Origin: Arachnopeziza araneosa
Lineage: Eukaryota; Ascomycota; Leotiomycetes; Helotiales; Arachnopezizaceae
Reading direction: 5' to 3'
Length of the DNA: 64,000 bases
NCBI GenBank assembly: GCA_003988855.1
Contig: QYAI01000034.1
Span: 152,646-216,645, forward strand
Position 1 is the first letter of the stretch, and the number at the start of each line of letters is the position of its first letter. Position numbers and translations under genes: made by a program. Positions 23,201-35,500 of the stretch are shown piece after piece. The notes beneath the pieces are model-generated. The model was not told the DNA's origin. It ran no database searches and worked only from the letters and a program-made list of their open reading frames with translations.

Positions 23201-26200
23201 GAAGAGTGACCGTTGAAGCTGGTCTCGCTTCGGAGGCTACCGTCGCGATGATGGACGCGTTGATATGGAATGGCGGTGGATAGTCATAGACAATGGTGTG
23301 CGGAGCTTGGAAGTCAGCAACCACGAACTCGTTTGTCCACCGCTGCGGCGACACCCACGGTGAATCTGGCCGCCCGTCATCTTCACCCAGCCACCAACCA
23401 GGGAGATGTCCCCAGACAAAATTGATCCACTTCGCCTCAGGGCTGAGCTCCTGGAGGAATAGTTGACCAGCGGGTCGCAAGAGGGCTCGTAGGTGCGTGA
23501 GAGAGGTGTGCAGAGATGGTGTTGCGTGTATAACATTGGCGCCGATGATGAGGTCGTAAGATGCCAGCTCGAAACCTTGATCGGCCGGATGCTTGCTGAC
23601 ATCGAAAACGCGATACTCGATGTTGGCGTAGCTGCCGAAGCGCTCCTTGGCTGCGTTCATGAAGCCTGGAGAGATGTCGGTGTACGTGTATTTGCTATAG
23701 CTACGTGCTCCCAACGACGTCGTCAGCGCCTTCAGAATCTTCTCAGTGGCCGCGCCAGTTCCAGCGCCAACCTCGAGGATTCTTAGCCGCGGGTTCTTGT
23801 GGGCAATGGAGCGAATGGTGGCTGAGTAGTCGCCAGCGTCCAAAATATCGTAGATGCGACTCAGTAAGTCTCCTTCCATCAGGACCGTCAAAGGTTCGAC
23901 GCTACCGGAGAATATATCCGGGGCCGAATCCAGCAGACGCGTGATGGCAACAGCGCATGGAGCCCACCGGGTCGCCTGAGCCTGAGAAGCGACAGCCTTG
24001 ATTCGAGCAAGCCTCTCGGAGCGGTCGCACAGCGCATGGCTGGTCTCGACAAGCATCTTGCCGCCTCTTGAGGCTCTGTCGATCTCTTCCCTTGCCCACT
24101 GATGAAGCTTCTTCAGGTGGCCTGGAGTCGTGCCCGCCGGCCGGATGCGTTCGACATATTCCGCGGCACACAGTACAAAGAGAGACTCGAGCTCGAGGAA
24201 TCCATCTGTGCATCCATCTTGAGGCGCAACAAAATCTCGCTCCAAGGGGTTCAAGTCGCTGTCAGGCCGCCACTCAAATTGTTGAAAGAGCCGAAGATCT
24301 TGACCAGGCATCGAGCCGGATTCGAGGGGCGACGATTTGAGACCTTTCATGAACAGGGACGGCTTACCGTCGTGGTGGGCGAACACGTCGCCGCTGAAGG
24401 AGCCCGTCTGCGAAGCGACGCCTGTAGCTTTTGCTTGCAAGTTATTCCCACCGGCAAAGATGACGATATCTTCAATATAGGTAGGCACAGCCAGTCTGAG
24501 GTATTTGTGCGTCTGGCCCTGGATGGAAGAGATGCACAGCATCTGAAAGCACTGGTCAATCAGAGCTGGATGCAAGGTGTAGCGGGGAGGACCCGGCATG
24601 TCAGCGCTTGAGGTTGCGCCGAGAGCTTCGCTTGCCGTCGTAGAGGACGAGATGTCCTTGAGACCGCGGAACAGACCGCTGTAGCAGAAACCGGCCTCAT
24701 CCATCATATCATACCACGACTTGGGGTCCACCTTGCGTGGCAGGGGGGTCACAGCCGCTTCAACATCTGTCGGATAGCAAAGCCCATCGTACCGTGGCCG
24801 CGCTTCCCCGGAACAATGTGTGGTCCAGTTGATGCCATTGAACGAGCTGACGTGGAATGAATACCAGGCCGAAGCATCAGGCGATGATGCGAAGAGCGGA
24901 GAAAGAGTCGTGACAACCTCGGCGGGTGCGCTGTGTGCGAGCACGAGGGCGGACTTGATGTTGACCTGTCTCAGGCTATACACACGTTCCTCCGACAGCT
25001 GGCGAATAGCCTCCCCCACCATGGCGATGTAGCCTGCTGCGGGAAAGACGATCTGGCCAGCCACTTGATGTCCTTCGAGCCACGGAAGGTCGTCCAGGGA
25101 GATCATATTCCTCCAGTGCGGCTCGTGGTTGAGTTCCAGAACCCTCGTCCCAAGGAGTTCGTGTGGATGCTCGCTGCGGAACCTCCACTCTTTCGAAACA
25201 CGCGACTCGTCCCAGTGGATATTGTTTTGCATCCATGAGTAGCTAGGTAGGTTGGTGAGAACGGACCCGGGAGACACAACCGCCGCAAGATCTAGACCTG
25301 GGCAGTTGTGCATGAATAGCTTTCCCGCCGTGCTTAGCAGCACCTGCTGGCAGTCACTTGCCCGGCTCAGAGTTCCAATGTGCACGTCATCTGCGTGGCC
25401 AACGTCACGAACGATCTGCTCCACGTAACCCTTGAGGGCGGGATGAGGGCCAATCTCAACAAAAATCAGCTTCTCCTTGCCCAGGTCGTCTCGCAGGGCA
25501 CGGAGCGCTGTGTTGAAGAGGACTGGGCTCTCGAGATTCTCGCGCCAGTACGCCGGTCCCAAGGCGTCCTTGCCCCAGATCCTGCTAGAGGTGACACTAG
25601 AGTAGTGCGGGATCTGCGGCTCTTTGCTGGCCACCTCTCCCCGTGTCAGCTGCTCTTGATAAGTTGCCCCAAAAGCTCGCATATGGTCTGCAGAAGACAT
25701 CAGTTGGAAACCAATCAGGGTGGAGTCAACGCTGGGTTGCACGTACGCGAGTGGTAAGCCCTTTCCACCTTGAGCATGCGAACGAAGACGTCGGGGAGCT
25801 CCGTCTTTATCCTGGCGACGACCAGCTGGACGACTTCCAGATCGCCCGAGATGGTGCTGCTGCGGTGGCTGTTCTCACAGGCCACGGCGGCGCCCTCTTC
25901 AAGGAAGGGGAGTAGCTCCTCCCGTCCAAGCCCGACCGCAGCCATCCCACCCACCTTGGCAGATTCCTGCACCGAGATGCCTCGCATGCTGGCAACTGTC
26001 ATGGCGACCTTCATTGAGAGGGCACCACTCGCGTACGCAGCAGCAATCTCGCCCGACGAATGGCCAAGTACGGCTTCAGGCCGGACACCCCAAGCACGCA
26101 ACGTTTCCACCAGGGCAATCTGGACAGCCGTACAGATTGGCTGGGACATTTCGGCCGTGTGAATCTTACTGTCTGGAGCAGATTTACATAGCTCATCTAG

Positions 26201-28227
26201 CAGCATGCCATTAGTACATGAGACGCCCAGGGATAAGGGGTGGAATAGGCAATCACTCAGATACCTTCGATGGTCCAGCCGAGTGACGGGAGAGCACATT
26301 TGAGATGCTGGTCTAGCTGCCTGATTGTGTTCTTGAACACGAGATTGGTATCTAGCAGCCGTTTGCCCATCTGCGGCCACTGAGCACCCTGTCCCGTGAA
26401 GAGAAACACGACTTGCGGCCTGGGTCTTGCCTGCTCTGCTGGCACGTGGACCAAGGGGCTGGATACATGGTCCATAACGGCAAACGAGCGGTACGCTAGG
26501 GCTTCGCGTCTAACCGCCAGCGTATACGCCAGATCTTTCAATCGTACAGCCGTGTTGGTCATGAGAGTGGCGTACTTGTCGATGCTGCACCTCAACGAGT
26601 CGGCGTTTTGCGCCGAGAAGACGAGCAGGTGGCTCTGATGGTCGTCTCGTCCATTGGGTAGCTCTTGGAGATGCTCTCCATTCCTGTGGGCATCGCGTCC
26701 ATTGGTAAGTGGTTGGAGATGCTCTCCATCCTCCGTTGGTTGCCACGCCTCGATAATAGCCTTGATACGGCGATTAGCCTTCACACCACCCTTCAGCCAG
26801 GCCACCTTGATGCAGAACTTACGTGGGCGTTTGATCCACCTATCCCAAATGAGTTCACGCTGACCCTCAGCTTGCGATCCTTTGGCCACGGTTCAGGCTC
26901 AACAGGGACCCGCAGAGATGCTTCGGCAAACGGAACTAGGTCGGTGAGTAAGCGTTTGTACACGGAATTTCCCGGAAAGGAGAGAAGAAACTTATTACAT
27001 ACTCTGGGGATTCGGCTTGTTGAAGAAGATGTTGGGTGGAATGGTTCGGTGCTCAAGTGAGAGAACGGCCTTGATCACGCTGGTGATCCCTGCTGCGCCT
27101 TCCGAGTGTCCCACGTTGGGCTTGACAGACGTGATCAGCACGCCTTTTTCGCCGAAGACACTGCCCACGGCGGTGGCTTCTAGGGGATCGCCAACCTGCG
27201 TGCCGGTGCCATGGCACTCGACGTATGCCGTCTGAGAAAAGTCGTGGATGCCAGCCGCCGCGTACGTCTTGCGGATCAACGCTTCCTGGGAAGCTGGGCT
27301 CGGGGTCGTGATGCCCGCCGACGCGGCACCTCTGCCGTCGCAGTTGGCGGCGGTGGCCCGGATGACGGCACGGATCGGGTCGCCGGCATGCACGGCGTCG
27401 CTCAACTTCTTGATATAGATCATGTTGAGGGCCTCGCCGCGCGCGTATCCGTCGGCGCCGGCGTCGAAGGTCTTGCAGGTCCCGGTGGGTGAGAGGATGC
27501 CCTGGTCCGCAAACGCCAGCGACATGCCCGGGGAGAAGATGAGGCTGCTGCCAGCCACGAGGGCCGAGGAGCAGTCACCCAGACGGATGGCATCACAGGC
27601 GAGATGCAGCGCGTGCATGGATGAGGAACATGCCGTTTTGACGGTGAGGCTCGGCCCGTGCAGGTCGAACTCGTAGGATAGTCGGTTCGAGAGGAAGGAA
27701 TCCTCGAAGCCCGTCACGCGGTAGTTTCCGGACTGGTGTGTCTCCTTGGAGTTCAGATCTCGCCAGTCTTGTCCAAGCACCCCGACGAAGCAGCCCATAT
27801 CGGTACCGCGCCAGCCGGTGGCACCCGCGCTCTCCATGCATTCCCACGTGAGCTCGAGTAGCTGTCTGTGTTGCGGGTCGAGCCGTGCGAGTTCTTTCTT
27901 GGGCAGCGAGAAGAATGACGTATCGAGCTGCTTCAGGTCGACATCTTGGAGAAAATAGCCCAGCGGTTGTCTCAGAGCGCCTGCCGTCGGTTCTTCTGTA
28001 TAGAAGCCCTTGATGTTATATCGGTCCTCGGGGACGGTGCAACGACCGTCTCTCTTCTGCACCATCATCTCCCAAAAGTCGTTGCCGTTGCGAACGCCGC
28101 CGGGCAAGCGCATGGCCATGCCGACGATGGCCATGGGCTCAAACTTGAGATCGCACCCGTTTTCCCGAGGCTGCCCATTTGTTCGGGCATCCTGGACACG
28201 CGAAGTTTGACCAGCTTGTTCTCTCAT
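20294..28227 (-). CDS. Highly reducing type I polyketide synthase (KS-AT-DH-MT-ER-KR-ACP)
   Basis: Iterative PKS that condenses malonyl units and fully reduces and methylates the chain as programmed. Seven exons on the minus strand: 28227-27003, 26935-26823, 26760-26265, 26196-25747, 25687-22239, 22172-22098 and 21994-20294, giving 2502 residues; the six introns are 59-103 bp and all phases join. Domains: KS (active Cys200 in TACSSS, plus HGTGT and KPNVGHSEG), AT (GQGAQW; Ser658 in GHSSGE), DH (His968 in LEGHQVAGQIVFP; Asp1139 in HPALIDQ), C-methyltransferase (SAM loop LEVGAGTG at about 1399), ER (NADPH loop HSACGGVGLAAV at about 1916), KR (GGLGGLG at about 2126, with the Ser and Tyr of GSYSG and VNYGAAN), ACP (Ser2454 in IGVDSL). 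Every catalytic motif is present, so a reduced methyl-branched acyl product is expected. No release domain exists, which fits the free thioesterase nearby. It is divergent from the NRPS. Confidence 0.93.
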
Positions 28228-28464
28228 ACTTGCCGAAACTCTCGATTCGACACGTCGACGTCTGCGTTGTCCTCTGTCTGTTCGTCAAAGGGCAACCGTC
28301 TCTCAAAGTTGTGCTTAGTGACGTCTATGCCTGGGTTAAAATGAAGATTGCAGTACGTGGAGGGGTGTATAAAGGATGCCATTGACAGGAAAAGAATGAG
28401 TAGGAAGTCAACCGATGCTAGGGGCGAGTATGGATCATCACAGATTCGTGATTTGCTAGGGTGT

Positions 28465-28956
28465 TCACATCTCATCATGATAATTTGCTTTACTTTGGAG
28501 ATACTCTACCGTGACTAGCATGTATACTCCGGAGGAGGCGTAGTTCCACCAGTTCATGGGGCACAGTCGCCCCAAAGTGCTGTGCCTCATCAGGATCTGG
28601 ACGGTCTGACCAAGGAGAGCCGCGTCTCCGTATTTACGCCGCATTCTAGCCACTAAAGCTTGCGTCTCTTGAGTCCATCTCGCGAACCTCAGGGGCTCGA
28701 CGTTACTCGCGTTGAATATCATTCCCATAAGCTGACAGTGGATGCCTCCTAGGGTATCCCTGAGCTCAGCGTTGCAGACTAGATTAACCCCAATACAAGG
28801 ATTCCAGCCTAATGAGGTACAGTCCCTAAATAGGAAAACGCCCCCCCCCCAAAAAACAATACTAGTAACCACAGTAATCCAAGGGTAGCACGATATATTT
28901 GAAGCCCAAAAACACCCCGGAAAGCAAAGAATACGCCCAAGACTAAAAAAAAGCAC
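28465..28956 (-). pseudogene. Unidentified coding remnant in PKS/NRPS promoter region
   Basis: The C-terminal 100 residues of this frame have protein-like composition, for example RFARWTQETQALVARMRRKYG followed by ALLGQTVQILMRHSTL, ending in an aromatic segment. The N-terminal part (from about 28,800 upward) is low-quality, hydrophobic and crosses a C10 run. It may be the last exon of a lost gene, possibly a regulator or oxidoreductase, but I do not recognise the family. It ends 237 bp from the PKS start codon. Confidence 0.3.
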
Positions 28957-29057
28957 TGCCCTGTTTCAAAACACCATCTTTTTCTCGGAGATTTAGGCTA
29001 ATAGAATCACGTTTCGGCGCATAAATCAGCCATGTTTCCTCTTTGAGACTCCGTATA

Positions 29058-29265
29058 TTACACGAAGATGGCGTGCACCACAAATGGGTGGTGGAAAAGC
29101 CTGAATTGCTACCTATGTGTGCGCCACGAGAAACCTTATATATATGGAGGTTAAGCGAGGGTCACGTGCATGACATGCCCTCGCAGCACTTTACTATAAC
29201 ATGTGCTATATTTAGGGGGGGCCATTCTCCTGTGCAGGGACTGTACATGGTGTTCAGGTAGAGTA
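29058..29265. repeat. Dispersed repeat, copy B (uninterrupted)
   Basis: Homologous to copy A at 12152-12530 but without the inserted MITE-like element. Its right end (29212-29252) also matches fragment C in the P450/MFS promoter region. It sits 260 bp upstream of the NRPS start. Confidence 0.65.
29143..29174. promoter_or_regulatory. Conserved 32-bp block with CACGTG box, copy B
   Basis: Differs from 12471-12502 at a single base, although the surrounding repeat copies are much more diverged. CACGTG is at 29163-29168. It lies about 355 bp upstream of the NRPS start codon. Uneven conservation could mean selection on a binding site, but this is unproven. Confidence 0.4.
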
Positions 29266-29526
29266 GCTGACGGGCCGCAAGGATCATATATCACACGAAG
29301 TGACGTGCGGGTCCCTTCTCACAGCTATTATGGTAGAATCAACAATGTTCCTGTTGCCTACCAGTATAGCTAATTTGTACGAGAGACAAAGTATTTGTGG
29401 TGTTACGTGCTGGCCGTAGTTCAATTCGGTTGATATCAATAACTTCTGATCATTTGATCTAAATCTCGGCATAGTCCTACCGCACCTAAGCAATCATCTT
29501 GACTACGCTCCGCTCGCCTCGAATCG

Positions 29527-32500
29527 ATGACGAATGCTCTCACAGAGATGTTGGCGTCGACTGAATCCGAGGCCGAGAATCCACCCAAACAAACGACACT
29601 TCTTGACAGATCTAGTCAAAAAGCCCGAATACTACTGACCGACAATGACCTCGAGACGTCTCAGTACACCATGTATACTACCCTCGAATCACGCATGCAA
29701 ACGTCACCAGCGGAGAACCAGGGTGATATTACCACGAAAGCTTCAGCAGCATGGGCGGTCTTTCTGAGCACTTGGGCCGCATCAACTCGAGTTATATTTG
29801 CTTTAAGTTATTTAGATGTCGATGAAAGAAGTGTCGGTGTCGGCCCCATTGTTGTTGAAACCTCTGTCGACCCAGACTTGACAATCGCGGATCTGATTCG
29901 TTCCCTCCCCCTTCGGCAACCAGAAATACTTCCCAATGGCACAGTTAAATATCTCCTCATCCAGTGCCTTGCAGAGCGAAATGGCGACTACGCTGCCATA
30001 AAGAGCCTAACAAGAGCCAACAGCTCTCAGCTAACAGGGAAAAGCTGTACATTGCATCTGAGATTTCAATTCACGGGCTCCGAGATTCTCACGAGGGCTG
30101 TATTCGATGCTACCGTGGTCGAGGAGGAGCAGATGCGGCGAGTCGTGCACCAGTTTGAGCATGTTCTTCGTCAGCTGACAGCCGCGGTGGGCGACATCTC
30201 AACCATGCGCGTCAGAGATATCGAGTTGTTTAGCCCCCAAGACGCCCTGGAGATGGCATCGTGGACTGACCTTCCCACATCGACGCTGGATACCTGTGCG
30301 CACCACTTGATCGAGCAACAGGCAAAGCGGCAGCCGTCGGCGCCAGCCGTGTCTGCGTGGGACGCTCGCTTCACATATGAGGAGGTAGATAGCCTATCCA
30401 ACCGCCTGGCATCGCATCTCAGGGGACTAGGGGTCGGTCCCGATGTCTTGGTGCCTTTCTGTTTCGAGAAATCAGCGTGGGCGGTGGTGTCCATGCTTGC
30501 CATTCTCAAAGCTGGCGGAGCTTGTGTGGGCCTTGACAGCAGCCATCCCAAGTCTAGATTGAGCAAGATCATCAAAGACGCTGATTCCCATGTGATTCTC
30601 ACTTCTGGTCGATGTAAGGGCTTGTTCTCGGGCCCCGACCTCACCATCATGCCGGTAGACGAAGCATTTGTCCGAAGTCTACCCTCCGTACCTTTCTCTC
30701 CTTGTACCACAGTCGATTCCTCGCACGCAGCCTACGTCACCTTCACCTCTGGAACAACAGGAATCCCCAAGGGTATCGTAATTGAGCATCGAGCCATCTG
30801 TTGGAGCGGCGCCACGCAAGGCCGGACCCTCCGCCTCGGTCCAGCATCCCGGGTTCTCCAGTTTGCCGCGTATAGCTTCGACATTAGTAACGGTGATATA
30901 TTAAATACGCTCATGAATGGAGGTTGTATCTGTGTGCCATCTGAGGACGAGAGATTCAACGATCTGGCTGGTTTCATCAGCCGCATGGGGGTTAACTGGG
31001 CCTGTCTCACTCCAAGCGCCGCAAGCATCCTGCATCCATCAGCCGTCCCCACTTTGGAGACCCTTGTGTTATGTGGCGAGCCCATCAAACAAGAGATAGT
31101 CCGCTTATGGGCAGACGCTGTGTATCTTGTCGACGCGTATGGCCCGGCAGAAACCACCATTCTTTGTACCAGCAATCCCGGAGTGAAGCTGAGTATGAGC
31201 TCTGCCAATCTCGGTCGGAATATGGGAGCTAATACTTGGATCGTCAATCCCTCTGATCACGACCGGCTGCAACCTCTGGGTTGTGCTGGCGAGATAGTCA
31301 TCGAAGGACCCCTTCTTGCGAGGGGTTATCTTAACGATACCGACAAGACCTCGCTTTCCTTTATTGAGAATCCTCAGTGGGCCATAGGCTCGAGCTCTGA
31401 CGACCCTCGTCGGTTCTACAAGTCGGGAGATCTAGGCTTTTTCAACACGGATGGCACCATCACCTTCGTTGGCCGCAAAGATAGTCAGGTCAAGATCCGA
31501 GGCCAGCGAGTCGAGCTGCATGAAATTGAGCATCATCTACGCGCTGCGCTGCCCCCGGAGACTGGCCCCGTGGTCGCTGATGTTGTGTCGATTGCATCTC
31601 GGGAGGTGATGGCAGCTTTTATATGTCTCGAAGACCAAATAGAGGAAGAGATCAATGATTTTAAGCACATTTCGGAGCCCACAAAAGCCGCCTTGACTGC
31701 GACAGTAGAAGGAGTGGCAGCAAAGCTTGTGGATTTCTTACCGGCGCACATGATCCCAACAGTCTTCTTTCCGCTCAAAACCTTGCCTCTCAATCGGTCA
31801 GGAAAAGTTGACAGGGTTAAGCTCAGAGAACTCACATCTAGGTTGACTTACGAGGACATTGCCACTTCGCATAGGATGAGACCAGACAGAAGAGAGCCGT
31901 CTACGGAGCTTGAAAAGCAACTCCAGGCCTACTGGGCCTCGGTACTTAAAATAGAACAAAGAGACATTAGTGCAGATGATAACTTCATCAGACTCGGTGG
32001 AGACTCCTTGACGGCTATGAAACTCGTTGCGGCCTGTCGAGCAAGCGGTATTCCACTGCAAGTTGCCCATGTCCTGAGCGCTACGACACTCGCAGACTTG
32101 GCGGCCACTGTTGATCTCGAAATTATCAATGATCAGAGCCAACAAGGAGAAGGAGAGATTTCTCCCTTTTCTTTGCTAGATAAAGCAATATCTGTCCAGA
32201 CCCTCATAGACGCGACGCTTGCACTATGCACTGACATTGGAGATGCCAACATGATTCAAGATGCATATCCATGTACTGCCCTTCAAGAAGGGCTGATGGC
32301 GCTTTCATATAAGCAACACGGATCTTACGTGGGTCAGGAAGTGATTAAGCTGCCCGAAAATATCGACATGTCCAGGTTTCAGGGCGCCTGGAAGCAGACG
32401 ATCGAAGTGTGCGATATCTTGCGGACAAGGTTGGTGTATGGCGAGGGTGAAACACTCTTCCAAGTCGTGCTCACGACCCCAGGGCCGTGGCTCCAGAAGA

Positions 32501-35500
32501 CCGTTACAAACTCCGACATGCTTCAAGAGATCCTAGACTCGGAGCGCAGCGCAACCATGAACCCAGGACAGCCCTTGTCGCGCCATGCCGTCGTATCGGA
32601 CGCCTGCACCGGTACAAGATACTTTGTATGGACGATTCATCACGTCCTTTATGATGCTTGGTCTATGCCAATCATTAAGAATATGGTCGAGAAGGCTTAT
32701 GCTGGCGGAGACATTGAACGGCCTCCCAAATTTAACCAGTTCATAAAGGAGGTGAAGCAGCTTGAAGGAGAGGCAAGTGAAGAGTTCTGGAGGCACTATC
32801 TTGGTGACTGCGAGGTACCAATTTTTCCCACGATCTCGACTCCTACATATCTACCGGACGCCAGATCAACTCTGGATCACCGCTTCCAGATTCCCCGTCG
32901 GCGAGAAGCGGCCTCCTATACCCTGCCCACGGTGCTGCGCGCCGCCATGGCAGGTCTCGTCGGCTGCTACACCGACTCAAATGACGTGGTGTTTGGCGTC
33001 ACTTTGTCAGGGCGAAATGTCTCGATCCCAGACATAGCCTCACTAGTCGGTCCGACGATTGTCACCGTGCCAGTACGAGTTCGCTGGAGTGGGACGACTA
33101 CCTTGGGCAACGTCCTGGTCAGCGTTCAGCAGCAAAGCGTTGACATGATTCCCTTTGAGCAGCTCGGACTGCAAAACATCCAGAGGCTCGGCGAGGGGGC
33201 AAACCACGCATGCCAGTTTCAAAGTCTTCTCAACATCCGAACTCTTCCCGACGACAGTGTGACCGATAGTCATGCTCTGTTTCCTCCCGGCAACATCATG
33301 GGCGGCGAGATGGGAAGCTACGGCACTTACGTTTTCATCCTTTATTGCGTCGTCACTCCAACCAACGAGGTACTCGTCAGAGCAGCCTATGACGAGAAGG
33401 TCCTCGATCATACACAAGTAACGCGATACATGAGACAATATGAGCATCTTGTCCGTCAGTTCTGCACTCTGGGCCATTCAACTCGGATGGACAACACTGT
33501 TATGTCATCCATTACTGAGGCGGACTGGGCCCAAGTTCGGCGCTGGAACTCGTCCAGTCTTGTGAGCGCTGAATCCTCTTTTCAAGCTCTTTTCACAGAA
33601 CAAGTGAAACTCCGACCAGAAACGATGGCTGTCCGCGGATGGGATGGCAAGTTAAGTTATACACAGCTGGAAAACCTTTCCACACGCCTGGCCTGCCACC
33701 TGATCGAGAAGGCCGATGTCAAACCGGGCACTTTTGTTCCCCTCTGCTTGGAAAAGTCGGTATGGAGCGTGGTTGCCATCATAGCAACAATCAAGACCGG
33801 AGCATGTGTTGTCCCCATGGAGCCCCTCCACCCGGTGCACCGCCGTCACGTCATTGTTTCCGCTGTGGAAGCAAAGGTCATTCTCTGTTCCAAGCAGTAC
33901 GCGTCAGACTTTCGGGACGTTTGTGATCAAGTCCTGGTTATCGATGAGGCATTCTGTAAATTGCTTCCCTCCCCTCGACTAGAACACTCTTTGTTGTTAC
34001 TTTCATCAGCCTCATCCGCGCTTTACACGCTTTTCACGAGCGGGTCTACAGGAACTCCCAAGGGCGTCGTCATGGAGCATGGCGCTTTTCTCTCCAGCGC
34101 TATCGCCTATGCAAAGGGCTTCCTTCTTTCTCACCAGTCACGTGTACTCCTCTATTCCTCGTATAGCTTCGATATCAGCATCCTTGAGATGCTCACCCCC
34201 CTGATACTGGGTGCTTGTGTTTGCGTTGTTTCCGACCATGATCGTCTGCATAACCTCGGCGCGGCCATGGAAACGTTAGGCGCCAATGCCGCCTTCCTGA
34301 CGCCCACAGTGGCCAGGACCATCGATCCGCAAAGCGTCCCTACACTGGAAGTTCTCGCACTCGGAGGCGAGTCTGTGGATCGTTGCGACATTGCTCAATG
34401 GGAATCCTCTGTCCCCCACTTCTTTGAATGGTATGGTCCCACAGAGTGCGGCGTAATATCAAGCGGTTTCGCCAGCCACAACTTGACCACCGAGCTGCAT
34501 AATCTTGGTCGCGCATTCAACGCAAAGTACTGGGTGACTGCTGTCCACGACCCGAACAAGCTGGTCCCGATTGGAGCGGTGGGTGAACTACTGATAGAGG
34601 GGCCCATTCTCGCTCGAGGCTATCTCGGGGATCTTGTCAAGACCGAAAATGCATTCGTCAAGGGCTTGGTCTGGGCAACGGACAGACAGCGCCGATTTTA
34701 TCGCACTGGTGATGTTGTTCGCTACGACGCTACTGGGAACGTCATTTTCCTCGGACGCCGCGACACACAAGTCAAACTGCGCGGGCAACGGATTGACTTG
34801 GGGGAGATCCAGGCTGGTATTCTTCGATCTGCCTTGGATGTGCAGTCAGCTGTTGTCGACATTGTCAGCATCAATAAACAAGACCCGATGCTAGTGGCGT
34901 TTGTGTGCTTGAAGAATGAAGATGCGGAACATGGTGATGCCCAAAATCATCAGCATGAGTACCTCATTCCCTCGTCCCCCAAGCGCGAGGCCTTCCTATC
35001 GTCGCTGAACAATATTGAAGCGCAACTCTTGAGCCTCCTTCCAAGATACATGGTCCCTTCTTTGTTTGTGCCTCTCTGGCATCTACCTATGACAGCATCC
35101 AAGAAGGTCGATCGAAAAAGTCTCTGCAGCTTGGTTGCTGCGCTGTCAAGCAAAGAACTGGCTGAGTACCGAGGCCCAGCTGTGGTCTGCAGAAATCCGT
35201 CGACATGGGCAGAAAGAAAATTGCAGCACTTGTGGGCCGGCGTGTTATCCATCCAAGCAAACGAAATCAGCGCAGAGAGCAGCTTCTTGGCCATAGGTGG
35301 TGACTCTATCAGGGCAATTCGCCTGGTGGCTGCTTGTCGTGCGCGTGGGTTACAGCTCTCAATCCCGCAGATATTCCAAAGTCCCAAGCTGGAGGACATG
35401 GCACTGCTCTTAAGCGGAAACACTGGCAAGAATACCGAGACTGTCGAGGCTGCTGCAACAAGCCGGCTTGACCTGGACCCAGAACCCTTTTCGATGTTCA

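Larger units (their letters stand above)
28228..29526. promoter_or_regulatory. Divergent promoter region of PKS and NRPS
   Basis: 1.3 kb shared upstream region of the two core enzymes, so coordinated expression is likely. It holds an unidentified minus-strand coding remnant (28465-28956), a C10 run followed by A6 at about 28,840-28,856, dispersed repeat copy B (29058-29265) and a CACGTG box (29163-29168). No transcription-factor gene is present in or beside the cluster. Confidence 0.55.
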
